DNA from: CAIOSQ01 sp044359885
GTDB lineage: Bacteria > Pseudomonadota > Alphaproteobacteria > CACIAM-22H2
DNA length: 11,294 nucleotides
Assembly: GCA_044359885.1 (NCBI GenBank)
Contig: JBIKLI010000125.1
Coordinates: 1-11,294 of the forward strand
Direction of reading: 5' to 3'
Under the pieces are notes generated by a model. It saw only the letters and a list, made by a program, of their open reading frames with translations. It was not told the DNA's origin and ran no database searches. The position numbers were made by a program, and so were the translations under genes. Below, one piece after another: positions 1 through 7,583 of this stretch; positions within the stretch are counted from its first letter, which is position 1, and the number at the start of each line of letters is the position of its first letter.

Positions 1-1
1 G

Positions 2-790
2 TCAGGGAGCCAGCGCGCGGATCGACTGGGCGCGCTGGGTGGCGGCGCCGAGCAGCAGGGGCAGGTCGTTGCCCGCCAGCGCGGCCTTCATGCCGAGCTT
101 CAGGTAGCGTGCCAGCAGCGGCTCGGTGTGGATGCCGCCGATGGCCGGGATGCGGCCATGCCGCCGGCAGGCGGCGATCACCGTCTCGATCGCACCGGCG
201 ACGTCCGGATGTTCGAACTGTCCGGGGATCCCCATCTCCAGCGTCAGGTCGCTGCATCCCATCAGCAGCATGTCGATCCCGGGCACCGCCGCGATCGCTT
301 CGGCGTTCGCGACCGCCTTCGGCGTCTCGATCATGACCGCGACCAGCGTCGCCGCGTTGATGGCGGCAGCCGCCTCGCCGATCGGCAGGCTGGCATAGCC
401 GATCTGGGGCAGGCCGCCGACGATCGAACGATGTCCCAGCGGCGGATAGCGATAGGCGTCGGCGATGGCGCGCGCCTCCTCGGCGGTGTCGACATGGGGC
501 ATCACGATGCCGAGCGCGCCGCCGTCCAGGCAGCGCGTGCCCATCGTCGTCTGGCCGACCGGCACGCGCACCAGCGGCGCGATCCCCGCGTCGAGCGCCG
601 CCACCGACATCTGGCAGGCTGCGTCGATCGACATCTGCCCGTGCTCCAGGTCGATGAACAGCCAGTCGAAGCCGGCGACCTTCATCATCCTGGCGATCTC
701 GATGCCGCGCGCGACGCGCACGCCCACGCCCAGCGCGACGCCCCCGGCGTCGATGCGCTGACGGACCGGATTGGCGACGACGATGCCCAC
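2..790 (-). CDS. HpcH/HpaI family aldolase (2-keto-3-deoxy acid aldolase type)
   Basis: A 262-residue class II (metal-dependent) pyruvate aldolase of the HpcH/HpaI family. Members cleave 2-keto-3-deoxy or 4-hydroxy-2-oxo acids to pyruvate plus an aldehyde in the cytoplasm. Visible hallmarks are DLEHG at 47-51 (H50 as the probable base), R75 in RVP, a G-IVMPHV segment near 94-100, E155 in MIETP and D181 in GCSDLT as the metal ligands. The E155/D181 spacing of 26 is the same as in E. coli HpaI. The start is GTG at 790, preceded by GGGAGG seven bases away. The gene is complete, with its stop at the window edge, and diverges from the transglycosylase gene. The sequence fits 4-hydroxy-2-oxoheptanedioate, 2-keto-3-deoxyglucarate or 2-keto-3-deoxyrhamnonate aldolase; I cannot choose between them. 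Family assignment is firm and substrate is open. Confidence 0.9.
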   Translation of the reverse strand: MGIVVANPVRQRIDAGGVALGVGVRVARGIEIARMMKVAGFDWLFIDLEHGQMSIDAACQMSVAALDAGIAPLVRVPVGQTTMGTRCLDGGALGIVMPHVDTAEEARAIADAYRYPPLGHRSIVGGLPQIGYASLPIGEAAAAINAATLVAVMIETPKAVANAEAIAAVPGIDMLLMGCSDLTLEMGIPGQFEHPDVAGAIETVIAACRRHGRIPAIGGIHTEPLLARYLKLGMKAALAGNDLPLLLGAATQRAQSIRALAP

Positions 791-792
791 AG

Positions 793-803
793 TTCTCCCT
801 CCC
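793..803 (-). promoter_or_regulatory. Extended Shine-Dalgarno of the aldolase gene
   Basis: Read on the minus strand this is GGGAGGGAGAA, just upstream of the GTG at 790. It supports the rare GTG start. The same 11-mer precedes the GTG start of kdgK. Confidence 0.7.
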
Positions 804-894
804 GCGAACGGACCGCGACAAGGTTACGCGAGCCAAGGTGCCGCCGACGAGGAATTCTTGTATGGTCGTCCTGCAGGATCGCGGGGCAGGACGC

Positions 895-2373
895 ATGGGC
901 TGGATGAGGATCATCGCGCTGGTCCTGGCGCTGGCTGCCTGCGCCGGACAATTCTGGCCGGCGCAGGCCCGGGCGGAGACGGCGGCGACGGCGGCGAAGG
1001 CGCCGCGTCTGCGCGCCCTGCCCGTCGACAGCAAGCCCTGGACCGGCGATTTCGAGGCGATGGCCCAGCGCCGCATGATCCGCGTCCTGGTGCCCTACAG
1101 CCGCAGCCTCTATTTCGCCGATCGCGGACACGAGCGCGGGGTGACGGCGGAACTCGTGCGCGACTTCGAGCGCCACATCAACCGCAAGCTCAGGACCGGC
1201 AAGCGGCCGATCACCGTCTACATCGTCCCGACGACCCGCGACCGCCTGCTGACGGGGCTGGTCGACGGTCTGGGCGACATCGCGGCCGGCAACCTGACCG
1301 TCACCGGCGCGCGCGAGGCGGTGGCCGACTTCGCCGGTGCGGGCGCCGCCGGACGGGTCAACGAGATCCTGGTCACCGGCCCCCGCGCCCCGGCTGTCGC
1401 CGGGATCGACGGCCTTTCAGGCCAGCGGGTCCATGTCCGGCCGTCCAGCAGCTACCGCGAAAGCCTGGCGGCGCTCTCGGACCGTTTCGCCGCCCAGGGG
1501 CGCGCGCCGGTCGACATCGTCGAAGTCTCCGACGCGCTCGAGGACGAGGACATGATGGAGATGGTGAACGCGGGACTGCTCGGGGCCATCGTCGTCGACG
1601 ACTGGAAGGCGCGGCTCTGGGCACGGGTGCTGCCGAAGCTGCGGCTGCACGCCGACGTCGTCCTGCGCGCCGATGCCCTCACCGGCTGGGCGATCCGCAA
1701 GGACAGCCCCCAGCTGGCCGCCGCCATCGACGGCTTCTTCGGGGATCCCAAGGCCGTGCGCGAGACCACGGCGGCGCGTCTGGCGGCCTATCACCGACGG
1801 ATGCGGCAGCTTCGCGATCCGACCGCCGAGCAGGAATTCAGGCGCTTCGAGGCGACACTGTCGCTGTTCGACACCTACGGGACCCGCTACGGTTTCGAGC
1901 CGCTGTTGCTGCAGGCGCAGGGCTTCCAGGAGAGCCGGCTCGACCAGGGCGCGCGCAGCGCCCACGGGGCGATCGGCGTGATGCAGGTCATGCCCGCCAC
2001 CGGCGAGGCCATGCGCGTCGGCGACATCGCCCGCGTCGAGGCGAACATCCACGCCGGCGCGAAATACATGGACCAGCTCGTCTCCCGGCATTTCGCCGAT
2101 GCGCAGTTCAGCGAGGCCAATCGCGCGCTCTTCGCGTTCGCCGCCTACAACGCCGGTCCGGCGCGGATCGCAAGGATGCGCGAACTGGCCCGCAAGCGCG
2201 GGCTCGATCCGGACAAGTGGTTCAACAACGTCGAGATCGTGGTCGCCGAGAAGGTCGGCGCGGAGCCCACCCATTACGTCCGCAACATCTACAAGTACTA
2301 TGTGACCTACAAGCTCATCGCGGAGGCCGAGGCGGCGCTCCGCGGCGCCCGGCGGCAGGCCGCCGGGGAGTGA
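895..2373 (+). CDS. MltF-like membrane-bound lytic murein transglycosylase
   Basis: An exported peptidoglycan lytic transglycosylase with an N-terminal solute-binding-like (SBP_bac_3) domain, roughly residues 55-290, and a C-terminal SLT (goose-lysozyme-like) domain, roughly 325-460. This is the MltF architecture. Such enzymes cut the MurNAc-GlcNAc bond and leave 1,6-anhydroMurNAc ends in the periplasm. The catalytic glutamate is E346 in the FQESRLD motif, followed by GVMQVMP and FAAYNAGPARI, all typical of SLT domains. With the ATG at 895 the protein is 492 residues. An in-frame GTG at 838 and ATGs at 862 and 904 are alternatives; 895 or 904 puts the hydrophobic signal (IIALVLALAA) at the N-terminus, and GGGGCAGG lies just before 895. 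The signal contains L-A-A-C (C16), a good lipobox, but ARA-ET at 25-28 also resembles a signal peptidase I site. It heads a plus-strand run, with rlmJ starting 37 bp downstream. Confidence 0.88.
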   Translation: MGWMRIIALVLALAACAGQFWPAQARAETAATAAKAPRLRALPVDSKPWTGDFEAMAQRRMIRVLVPYSRSLYFADRGHERGVTAELVRDFERHINRKLRTGKRPITVYIVPTTRDRLLTGLVDGLGDIAAGNLTVTGAREAVADFAGAGAAGRVNEILVTGPRAPAVAGIDGLSGQRVHVRPSSSYRESLAALSDRFAAQGRAPVDIVEVSDALEDEDMMEMVNAGLLGAIVVDDWKARLWARVLPKLRLHADVVLRADALTGWAIRKDSPQLAAAIDGFFGDPKAVRETTAARLAAYHRRMRQLRDPTAEQEFRRFEATLSLFDTYGTRYGFEPLLLQAQGFQESRLDQGARSAHGAIGVMQVMPATGEAMRVGDIARVEANIHAGAKYMDQLVSRHFADAQFSEANRALFAFAAYNAGPARIARMRELARKRGLDPDKWFNNVEIVVAEKVGAEPTHYVRNIYKYYVTYKLIAEAEAALRGARRQAAGE

Positions 2374-2410
2374 TGCCGCGACGGACAGCGGCCGGAGGTC
2401 CAGGGCGCGC

Positions 2411-3265
2411 ATGAACTATCGACACGCCTTCCACGCCGGCAATTTCGCCGACGTCCTCAAGCACGCGATCCTGGCGCTCGCCCTGCGCCGCCTCGCGGTC
2501 AAGGACGCGCCGTTCTTCTATCTCGACACCCATGCGGGCGCGGCGCGCTATGCGCTCGCGGGCGCCGAGGCCGCGCGGACCGGCGAGGCGCATGACGGGA
2601 TCCTGCGGCTGCTCGGGGGCGGCGACCCGCATCCCGGGCTGCGTCCCTATCTCGAGGTGGTGCGCACCCTCAACGCCGGCGAGGCCGGCTGCGTGCGCTA
2701 TCCGGGCTCGCCCTGGATCGCGCGCAAGATGACGCGGCCCCAGGACCGGCTGCTGCTGTGCGAAGTTCAGCACGACGCGCTGCGCGAGTTGCGCCGCGCG
2801 ACGGCGGGCGACCGGCGCATCGAGGTCCGCGAGGCCGATGGCTGGGCGGCGCTGAAATCGGATCTGCCGCCGGCAGAGCGCCGCGGCCTCGTCCTCGTCG
2901 ATCCGCCCTTCGAGGCGCGCGACGATCTCGAGCGACTGGCGCGCGGCCTGCGCCACGCCCATCGCCGCTTCGCGACCGGCGTCCTGGCGGCCTGGTATCC
3001 GGTGAAGACCCGCAGCGCCGCCGACGCGCTGCATGCGGCGATCCTCGCCGCCGGCATCCGCCGTGTCCTGGTGGCCGAACTCCTGGTGCGCGCGCCGGCC
3101 GCGGAGGACGCGGTGTCGCCGCGCATGGCCGGGTCCGGCATGGTGGTCGTCAACCCGCCCTGGACGCTGGCGCAGACCCTGTCCGGACTGCTGCCCTGGC
3201 TGGTCGCCCGTCTCGCGCAGGGGCCCGGGGCGGCGTATCGTCTGGAGACGCTCGCGGGAGACTGA
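2411..3265 (+). CDS. rlmJ: 23S rRNA (adenine(2030)-N6)-methyltransferase RlmJ
   Basis: An S-adenosylmethionine-dependent methyltransferase that makes m6A at position 2030 of 23S rRNA during ribosome assembly. The 284 residues match the family length (280 in E. coli). The N-terminus MNYRHAFHAGNFADVLKH is the RlmJ (formerly YhiR) signature. FYLDTHAG at 37-43 is the cofactor-binding region, and VDPPFE at 163-168 holds the catalytic D164, at the same number as in the E. coli enzyme. The ATG at 2411 is preceded by GGAGG at 2394-2398. The stop lies 4 bp before the next gene, so the two are probably co-transcribed. Nothing in the sequence looks damaged. Confidence 0.95.
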   Translation: MNYRHAFHAGNFADVLKHAILALALRRLAVKDAPFFYLDTHAGAARYALAGAEAARTGEAHDGILRLLGGGDPHPGLRPYLEVVRTLNAGEAGCVRYPGSPWIARKMTRPQDRLLLCEVQHDALRELRRATAGDRRIEVREADGWAALKSDLPPAERRGLVLVDPPFEARDDLERLARGLRHAHRRFATGVLAAWYPVKTRSAADALHAAILAAGIRRVLVAELLVRAPAAEDAVSPRMAGSGMVVVNPPWTLAQTLSGLLPWLVARLAQGPGAAYRLETLAGD

Positions 3266-3269
3266 ACCC

Positions 3270-4070
3270 ATGATCATCGCCCAGATCAGCGACCTGCATG
3301 TGATGCGCGAAGGCCGGCGCGCCTACGGGGTCTTCGACACGCGCGCCTGTCTGGCGCGCGCGGTCGACCGGCTCAACGCGCTCGTGCCGCGGCCCGACGT
3401 CGTGCTGGTCACCGGCGATCTCGTCGACACCGGCGCGGCCGCCGAATACGAACGTCTGGCAGGCGAATTGCGGCGCCTGGCGATGCCGTTCCGCCTGATT
3501 CCCGGCAATCACGACGCGCGCGATGCGCTGCGCGCGGCATTTCCGGAGCAACCCTGGGAGCCGGACGCGGGCGGGTTCTGTCACTATGCGGACGACGGCT
3601 GGCCGTTGCGCCTGGTGGCGCTGGACTCGCTGGCGACGGGTGAAGTCGCTGGGCTGCTGTGCCAGCGCCGGCTGGATTGGCTTGCCCGGACACTGGCGAA
3701 CGGCGGCGATCGGCCGACGCTGATCATGGTCCATCATCCGCCCTTCGCCACTGGGATCGATCACATGGACGGGTTGCCGATGCGCGGCGCGGAGGGGCTG
3801 GCCGCGATCCTGGAGCGCCATCGCGCCGTGCTGCGCGTGGTCGCCGGCCATGTGCATCGCTCGATCGTCGCGACGCTGGGCGGGCGGACATGCACGACCT
3901 GCCCGTCCACCGCGCATCATTTCGCGCTCGATCTGGAGCCGGGCATGCCGGCGCGGTGGACCCCCGAACCGCCCGCGTTCCAGATCCATCGCCATCTGGG
4001 CGGCGACCGCCTTGTCACCCATACGGCCACGATCGAGGCCTTCGCGGCGACGCCGGCCAAGCCCGGTTGA
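3270..4070 (+). CDS. GpdQ-like metallophosphoesterase (phosphodiesterase)
   Basis: A 266-residue calcineurin-type binuclear metal phosphodiesterase. All ligand positions are visible: D8 and H10 (SDLH), D50 (TGDLVDTG), N80 and H81 (PGNHD), H156 (VHHPP), and H194 and H196 (GHVH). Spacing and numbering track closely with GpdQ, the glycerophosphodiesterase, and also fit CpdA, the 3',5'-cAMP phosphodiesterase. The substrate may therefore be a glycerophosphodiester, cAMP or another phosphodiester. No signal peptide is seen, so it is cytoplasmic. The start is ATG 3270 with GGGAG at 3256-3260, nine bases upstream. A longer in-frame extension back to 3033 lies wholly inside rlmJ and is rejected. It is coupled to rlmJ by a 4-bp gap. 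No functional link between rRNA methylation and this enzyme is known to me, so the pairing may be mere gene packing. Confidence 0.88.
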   Translation: MIIAQISDLHVMREGRRAYGVFDTRACLARAVDRLNALVPRPDVVLVTGDLVDTGAAAEYERLAGELRRLAMPFRLIPGNHDARDALRAAFPEQPWEPDAGGFCHYADDGWPLRLVALDSLATGEVAGLLCQRRLDWLARTLANGGDRPTLIMVHHPPFATGIDHMDGLPMRGAEGLAAILERHRAVLRVVAGHVHRSIVATLGGRTCTTCPSTAHHFALDLEPGMPARWTPEPPAFQIHRHLGGDRLVTHTATIEAFAATPAKPG

Positions 4071-4111
4071 GGACGAAGCCGTCGCATCGACGCCGCGCCA
4101 GCTGCGATCCG

Positions 4112-4150
4112 CACAAACGAAAACGGCGGGTCCCGATGGGACCCGCCGTC
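4112..4150 (-). terminator. Rho-independent terminator of the cold-shock gene
   Basis: A perfect 12-bp stem, ACGGCGGGTCCC (4123-4134) with GGGACCCGCCGT (4138-4149), closes a 3-nt loop. On the minus strand it is followed by TTTCGTTTG, a T-rich tail, 24 bases after the stop of the cold-shock gene. On the plus strand the trailing bases are CTTGA, so it may work less well for the metallophosphoesterase transcript arriving from the other side. Confidence 0.85.
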
Positions 4151-4173
4151 TTGACGCCGCCTGCGACCGAGGT

Positions 4174-4887
4174 TCAGGCGAGTTCGATCGAGACCGCTTC
4201 CGGCCCCTTGCGCGCCGTCAGCACCTTCATGCGGACGGCCTGACCCGGGTTCAGAGCCTGGATGCCGGCGTTGCGCAGGACCGTGATATGCAGGAACACG
4301 TCCTTGCCGCCGGAATTCGGCTGGATGAATCCGTAGCCCTTGATGGCGCTGAACCACTTCACCACGCCATCCATCTGCTCGGCGCGCGCGATGTCGGCCG
4401 GGCTGGGTGCCTGATACCCGGCCCCGCCACCTCCGCCGCCGCTGCGCTCGCCGCCAAAGCCGCCGCCGCCGCCGCCGCCGCCGAAGCCGCCACGGTCACC
4501 ACCGCCGAACGGCCGCGGACCGCGCGGACCGCCGAAGCCGCCGCCGCCCCCGCCGAAGCCGCCACGATCGCCACCGCGGTCGCGATCACGGTCACGATAG
4601 CCGCCGCGATCGCCGAAGCCACCGCCGCCGTCGCCGCGCGCCGGCGTTGCCGAACCGGCATCGATATCGACCACGCGGACGACCTGCCGGCCCTTCGGGC
4701 TCTGGCCGAGTTCAACCGTCAGGCCGGCACCTTCGCCGATGGATTCGAACCCGGCCTGGCGCAACGCGGACAGGTGCAGGAACGCTTCCGCGGATCCGTC
4801 GGACGGCGTCACGAAGCCAAAGCCCTTGGCGCTGTTGAACCATTTCACGGTGGCGCGGATCGGCGCGCCATCCCCGGTGTCTTGCAT
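4174..4887 (-). CDS. Double cold-shock-domain protein with RGG/glycine-rich linker
   Basis: A 237-residue single-stranded RNA/DNA-binding protein with two cold-shock domains, at about 12-76 and 173-235. Domain 1 has VKWFNSAKGFGFV with RNP1 at 21-26 and an RNP2-like AFLHLS at 35-40. Domain 2 has VKWFSAIKGYGFI with RNP1 at 183-188 and VFLHIT at 197-202. The linker (about 84-158) is nearly all Gly, Arg, Asp and Phe, with four DRGG units and runs of up to seven glycines, so it should be disordered. Proteins with two CSDs are known in alphaproteobacteria and act as RNA chaperones or antiterminators. The ATG at 4887 is preferred over an in-frame TTG at 4917, because a GGGAG ribosome site lies between them. 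It diverges from pgk and ends at a strong terminator. Confidence 0.92.
   Translation of the reverse strand: MQDTGDGAPIRATVKWFNSAKGFGFVTPSDGSAEAFLHLSALRQAGFESIGEGAGLTVELGQSPKGRQVVRVVDIDAGSATPARGDGGGGFGDRGGYRDRDRDRGGDRGGFGGGGGGFGGPRGPRPFGGGDRGGFGGGGGGGGFGGERSGGGGGGAGYQAPSPADIARAEQMDGVVKWFSAIKGYGFIQPNSGGKDVFLHITVLRNAGIQALNPGQAVRMKVLTARKGPEAVSIELA
4425..4640 (-). repeat. Low-complexity Gly/Arg-coding repeat tract
   Basis: Imperfect GGN triplet repetition (seen on the plus strand as runs of CCGCCG and AAGCCGCC) that encodes the glycine-rich linker of the double cold-shock protein. Units of the type DRGG-F-GGGGG recur several times. Such tracts change length by slippage, so linker length may vary between strains. 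Confidence 0.7.
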
Positions 4888-4920
4888 GCCACCCAACTCC
4901 CTGTCGAACCCAATCAAAGT

Positions 4921-5057
4921 TTAGCCGTCGCGCTCATCATCCCGGTTATCGGGCACGAAACGCGACAATCGGCTGAAGGTATCATCAAAACGTTGCGATT
5001 CACAAATGCCTTTTCTAGATCGCCGTCGAATATCCTATGAATCTCCCCGCCAGACGC
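4921..5057. promoter_or_regulatory. Divergent promoter region, cold-shock gene / pgk
   Basis: An intergenic stretch clearly poorer in GC than its surroundings, lying between two divergent genes. On the plus strand TTGCGA is followed 17 bases later by TAGATC, a weak sigma-70-like pair for pgk. On the minus strand TTGTGA is followed 16 bases later by GATACC, a weak pair for the cold-shock gene. Neither -10 is good. A promoter here is required by the layout; the exact boxes are a guess. Confidence 0.35.
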
Positions 5058-5075
5058 ATGGAGAAGATCGTTCCA

Positions 5076-6269
5076 ATGCCCTTTCCCGTCCTGGAAGACC
5101 TGGAGCCGGGCGGCCGCGTCGTCCTGCTGCGCGCCGATCTCAACGTACCCATGAAGGCGGGCCGGGTGACCGATGCCACCCGCATCGAGCGGCTGGTGCC
5201 GACCGTCGAGGCGCTGACCCGGCGCGGTGCGCGCGTGGTCCTGATCTCGCATTTCGGACGGCCCGAGGGACGACGCCAGCCCGGGATGTCGCTGGCAGCG
5301 ATCCTGCCCGCGCTCGAGGCGGCGCTTGGGGGCGGCCAGATCGCCTTCGCCGAGGATTGCGTCGGCCCCGTGGCGGCCCGGATGGTCGGCGCGCTTCGCG
5401 ACGGCGAGGTAGGCCTGCTGGAGAATCTTCGCTTCCATCCCGGCGAGGAGGCGAACGATCCCGGTTTCGCGAGCCAGCTCGCGGCGCTCGGCGATCTCTA
5501 TGTCAACGACGCCTTCTCGGCGGCGCATCGCGCCCATGCCTCGACCGAGGCCCTGGCGCGCCTGCTGCCCTGCGCGGCAGGTCGCCTGATGCAGGCCGAG
5601 CTGGAGGCGCTGGGCCGCGCGCTGGAGAACCCGCGCCGCCCGCTTGCCGCGATCGTCGGCGGGGCCAAGGTGTCGTCGAAGCTGGATCTGCTCGGCAACC
5701 TGCTGAAGCGCGTCGACGTCCTGATCATCGGCGGCGGCATGGCCAACACCTTCCTCCATGCCGCGGGGGTCGACGTCGGGGCCTCGCTCTGCGAACGCGA
5801 CATGGCGCCGACCGCGCGGCGTATCGCCGAGGACGCGGCCGCGGCGGGCAAGCGTCTGCTGTTGCCGGTCGACGTGGTCGTCGCCTCGGCTCTTGCCCCC
5901 GGTGTCGCCACCGCGATCGTGGCGGTGGGGGCGATGCCGGCGGATCGGATGATCCTCGACATCGGTCCGGCATCGGTGGCGGCGGTGGCGACGGCGCTGG
6001 CCGGTTGCCGGACGCTGGTGTGGAACGGACCTGTCGGCGCCTTCGAGACGGCGCCCTTCGACGCCGGTACGACCGCGATTGCGCGCGAGGTCGCCAGGCT
6101 GGTCGCGGCAGGCGGTCTGGACGCGATCGCGGGGGGCGGCGACACGGTCGCTGCGCTGGCGCAGGCAGGGGTCGACGACCGGCTGACCTATGTCTCGACG
6201 GCCGGCGGCGCGTTTCTCGAATGGCTCGAGGGCAAGACCTTGCCGGGCGTGGCCGCGCTGCTGCGGTGA
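5076..6269 (+). CDS. pgk: Phosphoglycerate kinase
   Basis: Transfers phosphate from 1,3-bisphosphoglycerate to ADP in glycolysis, or the reverse in gluconeogenesis, in the cytoplasm. All PGK landmarks are present: LRADLNVP at 18-25 (D21, N23), R36, SHFGRPEG at 58-65, ENLRFHPGEE, VNDAFSAAHRAHAS near 143-156, VGGAKVSSK at 194-202 (K198, K202), DIGP, WNGPVGAFE at 316-324 and the nucleotide loop GGGDT at 353-357. Its 397 residues are a normal length. The start at ATG 5076 is chosen because GGAGAAG at 5060-5066 lies nine bases before it and the protein then begins in the usual place. In-frame ATGs at 5037 and 5058 would add unneeded residues. The gene stands alone, without gap or fba beside it, and converges on the DUF2336 gene with 25 bp between the stops. 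Confidence 0.97.
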   Translation: MPFPVLEDLEPGGRVVLLRADLNVPMKAGRVTDATRIERLVPTVEALTRRGARVVLISHFGRPEGRRQPGMSLAAILPALEAALGGGQIAFAEDCVGPVAARMVGALRDGEVGLLENLRFHPGEEANDPGFASQLAALGDLYVNDAFSAAHRAHASTEALARLLPCAAGRLMQAELEALGRALENPRRPLAAIVGGAKVSSKLDLLGNLLKRVDVLIIGGGMANTFLHAAGVDVGASLCERDMAPTARRIAEDAAAAGKRLLLPVDVVVASALAPGVATAIVAVGAMPADRMILDIGPASVAAVATALAGCRTLVWNGPVGAFETAPFDAGTTAIAREVARLVAAGGLDAIAGGGDTVAALAQAGVDDRLTYVSTAGGAFLEWLEGKTLPGVAALLR

Positions 6270-6294
6270 GCCGTCGGCGACGCGGCAGACCGGC

Positions 6295-7476
6295 TCAGTT
6301 GATGCGGCGCTGGCTGGCCGCCGAGCGCAGGTGGTCGACGGTGCGGCGCGCGGCGGCGGTGTCGACGCTGTCGTAGAACATCAGCACCGCCGGCAGTTCC
6401 ATCGGATCGACCACCTTGTCGCCCGGCCGCGCCCGGCGGGCCAGCAGGAACAGCGCCGCGAAGATCGGCTTGTCGATCCCGATCGCGCGGCACGCGACAG
6501 CCATGGCTCTGCCGCCCGGCTCGTAGATCGCCCGTCTGGCGACCGTCTGCGGCAGTCCCGTGATCCGCGCGAAGGACGCTTCGAAGAGCCCCACCTCGCC
6601 CGCCCGCAGCAGCTTGATCAGGACATGCGGATCTTCGGCATGCGCCTGGTCGATCGCCTGACCAAGACGCGCGCCGGGATCTTCGGCCGCGTGCAGGGAC
6701 CGCTGTTCGCTGCTCGCCTTGCCGATCGAGTCGCGGATGGCCGCGTCCAGCAGGACCGGATCGACGTCGAAATTCGCGACGATGTAGCGGCGTACCGAGG
6801 CCGAGACCCAGCCATACATGCGCGACGCCAGGGCGGGGTCGAGTTCGGCGCGATGGACCAGCGGATCGCTCAGCCGCGGTTCGGCGCGGGAGCGCTCGAC
6901 CAGGGTCTCGAGACTGGCGCGCGACAGCCGCGCGCCCTTGTTCTCGGTCAGCGACAGCGCGACATCGGGCTCGCCGATCTCGATCAGCGAGGCGCTGACA
7001 TCCTCGGAGATGTCCCGCCGCAACGAGATGGCGAGGCGGTGCTGCATGGTCTTGTGGCGGATGACCTCGACCAGATCGTCGTCCTCGAGCGCCTCGCTGG
7101 CGACCAGGATCGGACGCGCGACCTCGGCATCGTCGTTGGCGAGCATGCGGACCAGCGCCACCGGGGCCTTCGGTTCCGGGGCGAGGCGTTCGGCGAGCTT
7201 GCGACGAACCGTCGTCTCCGCGTCGCGCAGCAACCGGCCCAATATGTCCGATGCGAGGCCGAGTTCGGCCTCGTTGGCGGTGTCGACCCGGTCGACGATG
7301 AAGGCGCCGATCGCATCGACCATGTTGGCCTTCGCCTCGGGCGACCGGTCGCGCGCGAGCTCGATGAGCCGCGTCATCTTGCCGTACGACAGCGAAACGG
7401 ACGGCGTCCGGCGGCGCATGTCGCGCGCAAGATCCACCAGACCGGTCAGGTCAGCGCTGTCGCCGTCAGTCGTCAT
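6295..7476 (-). CDS. DUF2336 domain-containing protein
   Basis: A 393-residue protein of the alphaproteobacterial DUF2336 family, whose function is not established. It is almost wholly helical in appearance, with acidic and basic heptad-like stretches, no signal peptide and no clear membrane segment, so it should be cytoplasmic. The family hallmark is around residues 95-125: a KLAERLAPEPKAP segment followed by a RMLANDDAEVARPIL segment, resembling HEAT-like helical repeats. A serine/alanine-rich C-terminal part carries an SVRRYI segment and a RARPGDKVVDPMELPAVL segment. The ATG at 7476 has no clear Shine-Dalgarno. It diverges from a small Ala/Pro-rich gene. Family assignment is good; I would not name a biochemical activity. 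Confidence 0.85.
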   Translation of the reverse strand: MTTDGDSADLTGLVDLARDMRRRTPSVSLSYGKMTRLIELARDRSPEAKANMVDAIGAFIVDRVDTANEAELGLASDILGRLLRDAETTVRRKLAERLAPEPKAPVALVRMLANDDAEVARPILVASEALEDDDLVEVIRHKTMQHRLAISLRRDISEDVSASLIEIGEPDVALSLTENKGARLSRASLETLVERSRAEPRLSDPLVHRAELDPALASRMYGWVSASVRRYIVANFDVDPVLLDAAIRDSIGKASSEQRSLHAAEDPGARLGQAIDQAHAEDPHVLIKLLRAGEVGLFEASFARITGLPQTVARRAIYEPGGRAMAVACRAIGIDKPIFAALFLLARRARPGDKVVDPMELPAVLMFYDSVDTAAARRTVDHLRSAASQRRIN

Positions 7477-7545
7477 CGTCGGCCGAAGATGATCCGCAAA
7501 GTGTTGACGCGACGTTAATTAGCACAGCCGATGATCCTGGCGCAG

Positions 7546-7572
7546 TTCACATTTTGTTAGATTTCGTATCAT
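7546..7572 (+). promoter_or_regulatory. Possible promoter of the 95-residue protein gene
   Basis: TTCACA (7546-7551) and TATCAT (7567-7572), 15 bp apart, lie in a GC-poor patch. If used, transcription would begin only a few bases before the ATG at 7584, giving a nearly leaderless mRNA. That would fit the lack of a Shine-Dalgarno there. The spacing is short for sigma-70, so this is weak. Confidence 0.3.
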
Positions 7573-7583
7573 AGAACCGCGGC

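Noticed and set aside
771..2414. Long plus-strand open frame (547 codons) overlapping the lytic transglycosylase
   Set aside because: It is Arg/Gly/Ala/Pro-rich with no domain, the usual product of a GC-rich gene read in another frame. The SLT and binding-protein motifs are in the other frame.
4941..4953. Hairpin CCCG/CGGG in the cold-shock gene leader
   Set aside because: Only four pairs. Cold-shock leaders are often structured, but this is not enough evidence for a thermosensor.
3850..5040. 396-codon plus-strand frame across the metallophosphoesterase end and the cold-shock gene
   Set aside because: Its alanine runs are the complement of the glycine codons of the cold-shock linker. It also crosses a strong terminator.
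5130..5540. Unusual PGK residues (SHFGRP, NDAFSAAHRAHAS)
   Set aside because: These differ from the textbook enterobacterial form but I recall them as normal variants in alphaproteobacterial PGK. All catalytic residues are present.
6190..7518. 442-codon plus-strand frame antisense to the DUF2336 gene
   Set aside because: Composition is typical of antisense read-through in high-GC DNA, while the minus-strand protein has a recognisable family signature.
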